Below are positions 46,601 to 56,991 of a stretch of DNA of 64,000 nucleotides, piece after piece. The notes under the pieces were generated by a model. That model did not search any database. It worked only from the letters and a program-made list of their open reading frames with translations, and was not told the DNA's origin. The DNA comes from Nematostella vectensis. Lineage: Eukaryota; Cnidaria; Anthozoa; Actiniaria; Edwardsiidae. The translations under genes and the position numbers were made by a program. Location of the stretch: contig NC_064034.1 in the NCBI RefSeq assembly GCF_932526225.1, positions 17,434,887 through 17,498,886 on the forward strand, in the 5' to 3' direction. Each line of letters begins with the position of its first letter. Within the stretch, counting starts at the first letter, position 1.

Positions 46601-49600
46601 CTTATGCCAAAATGTTAAACCATTCACACTCGATCATAAGAAGATAAGAGTGCGCATGCCCATGTCGTTGTGTCAGTAATGTGTACCAGGCATTACGAAT
46701 GGTCATGTCAGTGGCCATCTTAAGAGAATAACTCAATGCCCTGGTTAAAGAACCTGCGCCGGCTTAACCCACATCATGAAAGGCCAAATAAACAATAACT
46801 TTGTCACAGTTCAATTTTTATTCCGATAGCATGTTATGCTTTATTTCATTGCTTTGTTGCTGACCATACTATAAGTCATTGTACAATGAAACAGGGCTTG
46901 ATTGACCTAAAGGGTACAAAACATTAGGGTTTTATCCTAAAGAGAGTGCTTTTGATAGATATCTTGTCCTGAACTGTGTCAGGAAGCCAGCACTGTTAGC
47001 TGATGAGCATATGTGGTTGTAGAGATATTTGTTTTCATTACTATTTAATGACACTTTATAAAAAGCCTACAAGTGTGTACATTATTATTATTTTGCCAAC
47101 AGTAGAACAGGAAGACTGTGACAGCAGTGAAGATGATGATAATGATGATGATGGTGGTGATGATAATGATGATAATGACGATGGGAATGACAAAGATAAT
47201 GATAACAATGATGTCGCAAGCAGCTCTTCCAATGGTTTCAGCACTGGAGGCAAGCATTATTCTGGCTCCCTTCCCATTGGGCAGTCAAACAAATCCTTGA
47301 ATGACTCCTTGAATGACGCTCCAATAAACACATCAAATATGAATGAACCAATGGACATGTCCTCAAGTGAACAGCAAGAAATGCAAAGCAGTAAAACACA
47401 ATTGAGCACAAGCAGTAGTGACCCTAGACTAGAGAATACTACCTCAACAAGGCAACAGCAGTCTGATAATGCAGATGAAAGCAAGAAGACATGTGCTGAA
47501 CAGAGGTACATGCATGCTACTTTTTGTCTGTTACTTTCTATATTGATAGGTCATGCTGAAAGCTTAATTCCATGTCAACTGTCATACCGACAGCCCAGAC
47601 ATTGCCTATTCAATAAACCAATCAATCAATAAATAAATCAATAATTGCCAATTCACTGCTAAGCTGTAACCCATCTTTACATATACTATTTATCTTTTGC
47701 TTTCTATGTTGTTTTACTCTGGATGCACCTCTTGGTTTACTCTGGACATTGCCTTTTATTTAGCTTATACCACTTAAATAGATTGGCTCGTGGGATATCC
47801 TTCCTTATTTTGACGTGTTTTCAGAGTGGTCCCTATGACTGAAGTCCAGGAGCATGAGCTGTTGTGCAGATTGGACGCTTGTCCACTTGCTCTTCAAGAA
47901 GACAGCACAATGAGAAGACTTAGAAGAAAACTCCTCCTGAGAAAGGTATGTACAGGAGGGGAGAGTAGCAAAATGCAATTGTCATACATTCTGTAAACTC
48001 TGCTACACTGGTGCTTTAGCCTGAAACAAGTGGAATACTGTGGCATCACTCCCATTCTTTCGCCGAGATTACTTGACACAGTATGCCTCCACACCCTATG
48101 GCCAGTCATTGCACTTGGCAGAATTTACCGAGGAATCAATGTCTCCCTATAGATTGTATCAGGGAAGAACCTCACAAGGAGACTATTCAGAGCAAGCATT
48201 CATCATATATTGTTGTTTGTATTGTTCTTTAAATGTTTGCAGACCAAACGTGACCGTGCCTTACCGCTGTTTGATGTGGACAGAATCATCTCCCAATCAC
48301 TGAGAACTATCAGTGGTTATGCATTCATTGATGGCAATGTGGTACCCAAAAAGGTGGGTACCATAAACGGTCCTTAGAATAATTCTAGTTCTAGTCTTCA
48401 AGTCTTGTTATTTTTGAATAGCATTATTATTGGTGTGAAACCCCCTAAAAATATCAGAATCAGAATATTCACAGTACTCCCCCTAAGGGAAAAGAATTTT
48501 ATATCCTAAAAGATAAGATGGTCACCATACTTCCTTCTTGGGCGACAGAAAAGATCCATCGAGTACTTATGCTTGTTATCATTACAAAATTCAAAATTCA
48601 TTTGATCACTGTTGCTTTGTTCCTAAGGAGGATCCTTCTAAGCTGGACAGCTGTTTCTTTGAGAAAAGCACGGAACAGGTATTTACTATATTTTGTACCA
48701 GATGCTCTTATTTATTCTTTTTATTGAGCATATTGTACCTTGTCTTTACAGAAACCTTCTTGGACAACACATTTGTCTCTTGGGAGGAAAAGCAACATTC
48801 TTGATCGATTCCAGGTAATTTTATTTTTAAAAGCATAGTTTTGCCTATTTTTTTAGTTGTACTCATTATAGAGGTGCTGTTTGTTCCTATAGGCAGCCCC
48901 ACAGATGCTTCATGGGCAAAGGCGCAGTGCTACAAGTTTCCGGCACCTATTAATAGGGGTGCACCAGCACAACCACATGCGGCCCTTTACCAGTCCATAT
49001 ACATCCAGAATGCTCAAACCATATATTCGAAGAGACTTTGAGAGTCGACCCCTGAAACTGAGGCTGATGGAAGAGCTAATGGAACGCACCCACAGGTACA
49101 TCATAGCCGAATGCATGCACAGACTATTCATATGTTCAACAACACATCTGCAACTAAGTCAAATATAACATGTGTAGACAAGTCACATGACCAGTAACAC
49201 ATGTGCAAACAAGTCACATGACCAGCAAAACATGTGCAAACAAGTCACATGACCAGCAACACATGTGCAAACAAGTCACCTGACCAGTAACACATGTACA
49301 GACAAGTCACATGACCAGCAACACATGTGCAAACAAGTCACATGACCAGCAAAACATGTGCAAACAAGTCACATGACCAGCAACACATGTGCAAACAAGT
49401 CACATGATCAGTAACACATTTGTAGACAGGTCACATGAGCAACAAATGTGCAAACAAGTCACATGACCAGCAACACATATGCAAACAAATTGTGTCAGCA
49501 ACGCATGTGTAGACAAGTCATGTCACATGTTTGGTAACATTTTTCACATGGCACATGATTTTCATTTCATACCATGCATAAAACAAACAAGTGACAGTTC

Positions 49601-50736
49601 ACAATAACATTCTGCCGCTCATCACTGAATTAACCTTATAAACTCACCTAGGGGCCAGATGGGGTGGAAGCCACAAGAGCGGCGTCCTATAGACTATTGT
49701 TATGTGCAGCCTCATCACATTCCATCTGTGAATGCCATGTGCCGTGAATTCTTCTGGCCAGGGATTGATCGTAAGTGAGAAATTTTTTTTTCTTGAATAA
49801 AAATAAAAATACTAGCTAAATTGATTGCAGAATCATATTAAATCAAAAATTGATTTGAAGAAAAATTTAAATTGATGATTTCAATATTGAATAATGAGCC
49901 ATTGTTCTAGATTGCTTATTTTACACAAACTACAAGCATTAATATTTTAGTTTTTTCAGGCAACGTGTTGCACTAAAAAGACATTGGTGGCAAGATAAAC
50001 CATTTACACTTATTTTGGAACATCAAATTTTTCGCAATTTCTTTATGTAAATCCTTTTTCTGATATTTGTGATGTTTACAGTTTCAGAGTGTCTTCAATA
50101 CCCGGATTTCAGCTGTGTGGTCCTATACAGGTGAAACTACCTTTCTTCATATATCCATGATATAATGACACATTGTCATCTTTACCACACTAGCAAGCTG
50201 TGGGGGAAGGGAATACCCAGGAAGCCCTAAAACATTACATTTCTAATGGAAAAGCCTATCTCACAGCGTTCTTTGTCTACCCATGAAACCATGGAATCAC
50301 CCTCCTAGCCCAACAATTGATCTCTTACATGCCTGATGGCATTTGAGGCGTCCAACTGCTTGAAACAAACAGTAATGTAGAGCTCTGCTAGTAGAGTAAT
50401 TCAGTGCTTAAATATCCTCTATTATTTAGGTGTTATGTGATTGGCTTTGCATTCATGGTCCCAGATGTGAAGTACAATGAGGCATACATCTCCTTTATAC
50501 TGGTGCATCCGGAGTGGCAGCATGCCGGCATAGGCTCCTACATGTTATACCATCTAATCCAGACGTGTATGGGAAAGGATGTGACATTACATGTATCTGC
50601 AACCAATTCTGCCATGCTGCTGTACCAGAGATTTGGTTTCAAGCCAGAGGAATTCATAATTAACTTCTATGAACGCTACCTTCCAGCCAACAGTCCACAG
50701 TGCCCACATGCATTCTTTTTGAGACTACGAAGATGA
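37652..50736 (+). CDS. KAT14: KAT14 (CSRP2BP), ATAC-complex acetyltransferase family protein
   Basis: A nuclear subunit of the ATAC histone acetyltransferase complex. Seventeen coding exons: 37652-37663, 37795-37865, 42530-42573, 42668-42782, 43060-43188, 43574-43802, 43914-43955, 44538-44697, 47103-47505, 47825-47945, 48243-48353, 48628-48678, 48752-48814, 48893-49095, 49652-49770, 50082-50130 and 50430-50736. Phases agree at every junction, giving 742 residues (human 782). The N-terminus is a PHD-like C4HC3 finger: C20-x-C22, C33-x2-C36, H41-x2-C44, C63-x2-C66. Exon 9 adds an Asp-rich acidic and Ser-rich linker. Exon 14 has YTSRMLKPYIRRDFES and exon 15 IDYCYVQPHHIPSVNAMC. The GNAT domain is at the C-terminus (FMVPDVKYNEAYISF, acetyl-CoA loop Q671-H-A-G-I-G676, end AFFLRLRR), matching KAT14 closely. 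Introns 2, 8 and 14 are loaded with satellites. A polyA signal aataaa is at 50998-51003. Confidence 0.95.
37968..38098. mobile_element. Foldback repeat, relative of 26181-26289
   Basis: It starts aggcccgatccatatgtcac and contains gtgccaaatctt, with the reverse-complement aagcttggcac-type and ggcatggcac words on the right arm ending in gagggcc. Same family as the SYK-intron hairpin but more diverged. Located in KAT14 intron 2, ahead of the satellite. Confidence 0.55.
38374..41796. repeat. 14-bp satellite array in KAT14 intron 2
   Basis: More than 200 head-to-tail units of CACCAGTATTACTG occur, with common variants: tgtaccag, ttgcaaccag (15 bp), ttcaccag. Each unit contains CAGTATTACTG, an 11-bp perfect palindrome with one central base. 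The array is split at 39844-40140 by a retroposon-like insert. Because 14 is not a multiple of 3 and the unit has no stop in any forward frame, all three frames are open for hundreds of codons and give the same Q-Y-Y-C-T-S-I-T-A-P-V-L-L-H peptide. These are not genes. Confidence 0.97.
39844..40140 (-). mobile_element. 5'-truncated retroposon inside satellite
   Basis: About 297 bp of unique sequence interrupts the array. On the minus strand it ends aataaacaattattatt followed by more att units, which looks like the 3' tail of a non-LTR retroposon, and its 5' end is abrupt. Array units resume directly on the other side. It carries no intact frame. Confidence 0.6.
41975..42322. repeat. Three tandem copies of a 116-bp unit
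   Basis: Copies start at about 41975, 42091 and 42207 with actaaagtagagggaga and contain accaaatcccatttcatgtg and cttatatttatag. Copies 2 and 3 are nearly identical. Confidence 0.88.
45506..46331. repeat. 31-bp minisatellite rich in E-box words
   Basis: About 26 units of gtcatgtgacttgtttgcac plus atgtgttgctg fill KAT14 intron 8. Each unit holds TCATGTGAC and usually CACATGTG, both E-box (CANNTG) sequences. The same unit occurs in the opposite orientation at 49160-49530. A short open frame just upstream (45250-45477) has no domain and would bring a stop if spliced to exon 8. Confidence 0.95.
46332..46442 (-). repeat. Inverted copy of KAT14 exon 14 end and donor
   Basis: Read on the minus strand, this segment carries atggaagagctaatgga, then cacacacag and gtacatcatagc, then catgcacagactattcat and gcaacacatctgcaactaag. 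The same series occurs on the plus strand at about 49058-49165, covering the last ~38 bases of exon 14, its donor and the start of intron 14. It joins directly to the minisatellite on its left. Confidence 0.85.
46486..46692. mobile_element. MITE-like foldback in KAT14 intron 8
   Basis: Ends tgcctggtgcacactagtg and (reverse) tgcctggtacacattactg form terminal inverted repeats. Inner words agcccgacataacgac and gacattatgtcgggct pair as well. It is non-coding. Confidence 0.7.
49160..49530. repeat. Inverted partner of the 31-bp minisatellite
   Basis: About eleven diverged units of acatgtgcaaacaagtcaca plus tgaccagcaac fill KAT14 intron 14. They are the reverse complement of the array at 45506-46331. 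The unit boundary next to exon 14 matches the inverted segment at 46332-46442. Confidence 0.92.
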
Positions 50737-51092
50737 CCTCCAAGCTTCTTTTTTTTTTTACTCCACAAAGCTATGTGGCGGTATGATTGTCCTGCACTGT
50801 ATTTTTTCCTTGTGTGATTTTTTTTTCTGCTTTTTGATCACCCCTCCCCCCATCGTCCCTCCCTTAGATATTTTGCTTACAAGGAAATTCATGGTAGAAC
50901 AATTACCCCACCCCCCCACCCCTGCCTAGAATTTTGTGAAATTATCTGGTGCATGCTAAATGTACATTTATTATTTATTTTGAGGTACGAACTTGATAAT
51001 AAAATTTCTAAATGAAGTCCCTGTGTTATGATTTACTGTGCTTATGTAAATGTTATTATTGTTTATATTTATGAATTATGTAAATGTTAAAA

Positions 51093-51608
51093 TTAATAAC
51101 TGGACCCTGAAGGGCCTTCCGTGTCTACACCACTGTCAATTCTAAAGTCTCTCGCCTCCTTTCTCCCATCATTTCCCTCCTTTTCAATGGAGCCATTGAT
51201 CAAATCAGTTTCTCGTTCATTCTCTCCGTCCGCATCGTAATCGGGCTCTTGAATAATATCCAAGCAAGCGAGGACACTTTCCAAAGCGTCCCTATGACGT
51301 GCAACCTCATCTAATATCTTACATTTATTCTGTAAATGTTCCATGAGCATTTCGCGTTCGCTAGCCTCTAACTTTAACCTATCCACTTCTGCTTGCAATT
51401 CGGTTATTTTCTCGTCTTTTGCTTTCATTGTTTGGTTCATTCGAAGAGGTAGTACTGCAAGGCTTTGAGCGTGAGCTTCGCTTTGCTTCCGATTAGCTTC
51501 GGAAAGTTCTTTGAGTTGTTCCTCGAGTTGCATATTCCTCTTCGTCAGCGCTTCAATGTGCATTTTCGTGTCTTCGATTTGATCCTCGCTTCCCCAAAAC
51601 CAACTCAT
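51093..51608 (-). CDS. Single-exon coiled-coil protein, unidentified
   Basis: A 171-residue protein with ATG at 51608 and no intron. The start MSWFWGSEDQIED is followed by about 100 residues with heptad-like leucines and charged residues (LEEQLKELSEANRKQ, ITELQAEVDRLKLEASERE), a predicted coiled coil. The tail is acidic and Ser/Gly-rich (DSGVDTEGPSGSSY). I do not recognise a family. The gene converges on KAT14, whose polyA signal lies about 90 bases beyond this stop, and diverges from the 116-residue protein gene 193 bp away. Confidence 0.8.
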   Translation of the reverse strand: MSWFWGSEDQIEDTKMHIEALTKRNMQLEEQLKELSEANRKQSEAHAQSLAVLPLRMNQTMKAKDEKITELQAEVDRLKLEASEREMLMEHLQNKCKILDEVARHRDALESVLACLDIIQEPDYDADGENERETDLINGSIEKEGNDGRKEARDFRIDSGVDTEGPSGSSY

Positions 51609-51801
51609 CGTGAAGGCCCTTTTTCATACACTGCTTCTGGGAAATTGACAATCAAATGAAAACAATCTGTGTAAGAAATGACAACTAAATGTTTCCGTGG
51701 CAGTCTTTCTTGACTTTGAACGTATTCGATAACTTTTCGAGCTGTTTTCGGAAATCCGTCGGATAGTTATCGGAGACTAGTAGAATCTTTGTTGTGCCAA
51801 G
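51609..51801. promoter_or_regulatory. Short divergent promoter
   Basis: Only 193 bp separate the ATGs of two genes on opposite strands, so their promoters must overlap. The sequence includes a ttttcgg/ccgtcgg-rich stretch and the word caagatggccgcc at the right gene start, which contains a good Kozak context and a YY1-like AAGATGGCCGCC. No TATA box is seen. Confidence 0.55.
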
Positions 51802-54800
51802 ATGGCCGCCGGAGACGGTGATGTTGCCGCTGTAAGCGAAACTTTACAGTCGATGCAACAGCAGGCCAAGAAATTTTTTGAAGGGATGTAAGTATGTAGT
51901 GAGTCTCGAACCTAAATTGATTAACCCATTAAATTGATCTTGGTCGCAGTCTTCTTTTCTTCTGAAGGGTGTCCAAACGTGATAAAAAGATATAAGCTTA
52001 ATATTGAAATGTGGATCCTTTTTTAGGCAAATGGTATCGGGAGCTCCCTACACTTGTGAAGATGCCAGAGGTATTGATATGTACTGTGTCTGTTTCATGT
52101 GTTCTGATTCTCCATTTTGTTGTAAAGAATACAGGGTGATGTTTATTACTCATAAAAGCTTAGCTGTGTCTGGTTTTGCTGATGTCACTGCATGTTGTTG
52201 GTGGATATGGGTGGTTTACTTTGTTGTTTACAAGGTGTTGATGTCATCATTAAGTATTGTCGATGCTTTAACTAGATGGGTAATTCCAGAAAATATCCAT
52301 ACCCCAACGGGTGGCATTTTTGTATTCCTAAAGCAAGGGGGGGTTGCCGAGCTCGGAATTCTGAAAGCACGAGGGGGGGGGGGGGTGTTGGTGATTTCGG
52401 AATTTTAAAAGCACAGAGGGATTAGCAATTTCGGAATTCTGAAAGCATGGTGAGGTTGAATTCCTGGGGTGTGTGAGGTTGATACAGGAATCGGAACACA
52501 ATTTGCATCTTACCAAGTCTTGAATGTTCTAGTTTGAAGACGCAGGAAGAACCTAAAAAGCATCCAAGTGAATAAAGTTGTTTGTAACTCTCTTGTTTTA
52601 TCTAGAGTGTTGCTGCAGGTTTTATCTCTGATTTTTTTACGAAAGCTTTAACAACTAAACCGTACGATAACATCGTAGGCTAACATCGCAACACTTGGAA
52701 AAAGTGGACGTGAGGCCACGCCTGGGACTATTTTTATCTTAAAGCCGCATTGTCACCAGTTTACTTCCGGTCGATTACCTAACATATTTTAATGGAAAAC
52801 GCGAAAAATATTTCAAAATATTAAAGTCTATTGGAAGTTTCTTTGAGGATGTGATTGATGATTTAGAGCGGATGGCCTGTTAAATATCTAGGATTCTAAT
52901 AGCTTCTTTTGTCTTTTAACAGTTGAGGTTTCCGTCGGACCTCTGGAAGTAAACTGGTGACAATGTGGCTTTAATCAGGATACCTTACTATATTGTCCTC
53001 TCCACACTGTTTGGCTGCACGTAAGGCGCATGTCTTTCAAAAAAAGCGAAGACCTCATAGATTGCTGTTTAAATCTCTATGCGTCTCTCCGTAACATGTC
53101 TAGACTGGTTTAGAAACAAAATATCTACTACTGATTAATATGAAGCAATCCCTCACAATCTCGCATGTCAGGGCTTGAAATAAGGGTTAGCCTGCGTAGC
53201 GGCGGTTTGTTTTATACTGCGCGTAGTCTGTTAGGATTTTGGGGTCTATAGATCAACCAAGCGCAGGCAAAAATTGCTGGCGAGCTAAAAAAATAAAAGA
53301 TGCTGATTGGCTCGGCTCTGATTGTACAATCAATCGAAAACTCGTGGCTGGCAGTCGGCCGTTTCCATCTCAGGCACATTCGCATCGTTAAAACAAAACA
53401 GTCTGTAAGTTTTAGTTTGTAGCTCATTCGATGGAAACAAAATCTTAAGGATCACTCACGACATGCTCGAGGATCCAGCATACTTTGCAAGCGCTCTCAA
53501 AGGTCACACCTGCCACAAAAGCTTTACAGAAATTAGAAGACCTTGGGTTCATTTAAAGAAGGAGCAGAGAGACTGTTCTACATTTGGTCATTACAACCCC
53601 AAGTAGTAAAATTTCCACGCTGTGGCAAACTTCGCGCGCCGGGAAGTCTTTAATCTGCGTTTTCGAAAAAAGTGGTATCACTGTAGAATATCCAATTTTC
53701 TCAGTTTTCGTAAAAAAATAAAAACTCCAAAATTCGTTCTAAAATATGTTATTTTATTTGCAAAGTAAAAAAAGCGCTATCTTGTCCAATGTGTACACTT
53801 CATGCCAATGGTGTTGGCTGTCATCTTGCTGTCACTTCATGGGGGTGTGTGTGTGCGAAGTCCGAAAAAATGGACCTAATTTTTCTGGGGGGGGGGGGGG
53901 GGGGGGGAATGAGTTCTCTGATAAAAATCTGACCATCCCAGAAAGAACAAAAAGGGATTTTTTTATGCCTTTACAGTATCTCCACGGGATGTTTATTGTC
54001 AGATTTGGCTGCAAAAAAAGTCTGACTTATAGATTAATGACTTACCAGAGTGATCTAGCATATGCTTTATAGTTTTTCTACAAATAGCACGTCCATTGGG
54101 AACCAAAAGTGGACCTTCGACCGTTGTGGGGGGGGGGGGTGTTTGCACCCCCCTGGGTACGGGCATGTGACATTTAGCATGCAGAAGGTGTTTTGACAAA
54201 GTCGGACCCATGGTTGCAGGCGGTGATAGGCTATATTGAATTATTATTTTTTTTACTTTTGAGTACAAATAAAAAGCATTATGCATGCACATAGTGACTC
54301 CCCATTTAATTTGCATTTTGAATAACTTAATTATTGTATTTTCTTAAAAATTTAAACTTTTAAAAATTGGTGGAGCATACAAGAAAAACGAAAATGTTCA
54401 TTTTAAAACATATTCAATATATCTTAAGACACAATTAGATATTGAAACAGCTAACATTGCCAGAAAAATAAAGTTGTGAGGTGTCTTGCCTGCTTGCCTA
54501 TCTACAGGAAGGAAAAAAAAAGAAAAAAATGAAAAGAATAAAAAAGGAAAAATATTTACATATATATATATACCAGATAAATACAGTCGAAGCTCTCTGA
54601 GCGACCGCTTTCGTAAGCAACCAGCCCCGATAATGACCACGATCAGGAATCACCCATTGAATTGTCACACAAACTTTGTAATTCTAAGCTCTCGTAAGCA
54701 ACCAACTTATCGGTGCGACCAGCTCCGTTAAAGACCATTATTTCAAAACACCAACTGAGATTTTCTTTTATTTTTTTGTGCTCTCGTAAGCGACCTCAAT

Positions 54801-56234
54801 GATTTTTGACTTTACAACATCAGTCAACATCGATAAACATCATATCAAATGCATGCTGAAATCACATATAAAGCGGAAATGTTGTAATTTTTCACAAAAG
54901 CTGCCTTTCCAGTAGACATAATCTCAATTTTCTAACTTCAATTTCAAACATTTCTTTGTCTCTAGAAAATGGGTAAATGCAAGGGATCTCTAGTCCATTG
55001 CCAGCTCCACGATTTATCCTTTTTTAGTTACAATAGCCATCCACTTGTTTGTTGCACGCTTTAGAAATCGGCTAACAAAAGACGCCATGCGATCATCGTA
55101 GACGCAGAAGATATTCTCATGACGAAAAGCTTAAGTCGCCGATATAAACGAGCATAACGAACTACTTTGCGTAGAATTAATTGCTATTAAATAAAACAAC
55201 TCACTCTCATGATAAGTCAAATACCTAGTTTCAAAATCAAGCAATAAACCAAAATATCACAGCGTTGTTATTATCACGATAACTTTTAGATTCCAGCATT
55301 TTAATTAAGCTCCCGTAAGCGGCCAACACCTATTGTTCAAGTTTTTGGCGCCCAGTGGTCGCTTATGAGAGCAAGCTCTCGTAAAAGACCAGCTCCGTTA
55401 ACGACCACAATTCTCAGTTCCCAAGGTGGTCGCTTACGAGAGCTTCAACTGTATATGCCAAAAAAATAAGAGTATTAAAAATGTAGTTAGAACATTTTGT
55501 TTGTTTGTTTTTCTCGCCTTGTATTTATCATTTTTTACCATTTCATGTGGGGTCTTGCCAAGAAATAAGATTTCCAGAAGCATGGGGTGGGGGGTAAAAA
55601 AACAAAACCTCCCGTTGTGGGGGTACGGAAATTTTCTGGAATTAACCGATGTAAATCAGGGGCATAGCCAGGATTTTTAACAGGAGGGGGCCCAAAACGG
55701 CCCATGATAGCATTTTCTCCTGTATTTTAAGTAATGTCTCATACAAGCCTCCTCTGCAGGCATCTCAAAGAGCAAAAAAAAAAAGTTTGGGTTTCCTGTG
55801 GCAAAAACAAGCGGAAGTGAGAAACCTTCTCCTTAGTCTCCCTCCTCCGCAATTTTGCCACACGTAACCCATTCTTTCCGTCCTTTTCATTATGAGAGGC
55901 TAGTCTCATGCATGCACTGTATTTTTGCCTGGCTACGCCCCTGTAAATTTGATAAGGTTACTTGTTGGTCAGCTACAAAGCTTTTAATGATTTAATTTGT
56001 TTTTTTCCCACAGCAGACTTATTTGGTCTTTCCTCCATGGTTGACACTCTTAGTGATAATCTAGTAGGATCTGGCCTGTATGCCATCCCTGTGGACTCTG
56101 AGATACAGCAGTTGGATTGCCAAGCAACTGTTCGCAAGGGCCTAGAAGATGCAGAAAACAACAGAATCTCCTTGCAACGAGTTCAGATGAATAGCTCGAT
56201 TATTAACAGGACTATGCTGATGCCTAAAAAATAA
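51802..56234 (+). CDS. 116-residue three-exon protein, unidentified
   Basis: Exons 51802-51887, 52027-52070 and 56014-56234 have agreeing phases (AT|G, G|CA) and good splice sites (gtaagt, tttttag; gtattg, cccacag). The protein starts MAAGDGDVAAVSETLQSMQ, has QQAKKFFEGMMQMVSGAPYT across exons 1-2, and ends with a helical, Asn/Gln-rich stretch finishing RTMLMPKK. There is no signal peptide or membrane segment. It looks like a small helical subunit of some complex, but I do not recognise the family. Intron 2 (about 3.9 kb) contains G tracts near 52372 and 53888 and a mariner-type MITE. A 300-bp exon-free stretch in this intron should not be read as intergenic. Confidence 0.8.
54584..55451. mobile_element. 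Non-autonomous Tc1/mariner-type element
   Basis: The left end TA|CAGTCGAAGCTCTC and right end GAGCTTCAACTG|TA form terminal inverted repeats flanked by a TA dinucleotide on both sides, the Tc1/mariner pattern. Inside, the words ctctcgtaagcgacc and ctccgttaacgacc recur several times in both orientations (54590-54800 and 55310-55445), so the ends are extended sub-terminal repeats around an AT-rich middle. No transposase frame. About 868 bp, intronic. Confidence 0.85.
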
Positions 56235-56991
56235 ATAGAATTTTATTTACTTAGGACACAGTTTATTCAAACCTGGAGAACCATTTTTCACTAGATAATG
56301 AGTGTACAAACCAAGGGTGTGATGGAGCTCTGGTGTTTTCCACCTAATATTATTTTGGGGGGATAAGCTGCCTCCCCCAAAAAAATGAGCATAACAAAGC
56401 TGAATGTGAGAGAACATTATAATATACAATGTTTGCTGAAGGGAAGGGGGCTACAAAGAAGATAAAGAAAATAAACTTGTTCATCAAAAGCATTGTTCAT
56501 TGGCTTACCCCTAGATGGCTTCCAGTCACACCAGCTCACAGTAATGCGTTGACCAATCATAGGAAACAATTCACTGTGAATTCAAAACTTGATTGACTGG
56601 AGTGAGAAGAAGTTGTAGCAGTTAAGAAATCATGGCGAAAGTTCTCAGAATACTCAAAATCACAGTTAGAAGGCAACCTCTATTTTAATAGGGCCACTTC
56701 TTTGCAATAAACATTGAAATTGAATTGTGTGTTGCTTTTTTGTTGGATCAGTTATCAAAAAATATTTATACTTTGGAAACACAATACTTGCTGACGCTCT
56801 TAGATCTACGAGGCGCAAAGAGGGCAGGTAAAATTGCTGATAGCAATGGACAGCAATAAATGGTAATTCATAGCTTATAAGACTACTCGAGACACTTGGA
56901 AGTATGGTACATGAAGTACAAATGTCCAACAGACCGCGGGCTCATTCCTTGTTTGCCGGTGAAAAAGGCAAACATTTCAAACTGTAGCGCC
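56235..56991. other. No exon seen; upstream of TRIC gene
   Basis: This holds the 3' end of the 116-residue gene and the presumed TRIC promoter. An in-frame ATG at 56911 precedes the chosen TRIC start but would add a non-conserved leader. Confidence 0.45.

Noticed and set aside
47045-47257. Minus-strand frames rich in Ile or Ser opposite KAT14 exon 9
   Set aside because: Shadow of the Asp-rich acidic stretch (gat repeats) on the coding strand.
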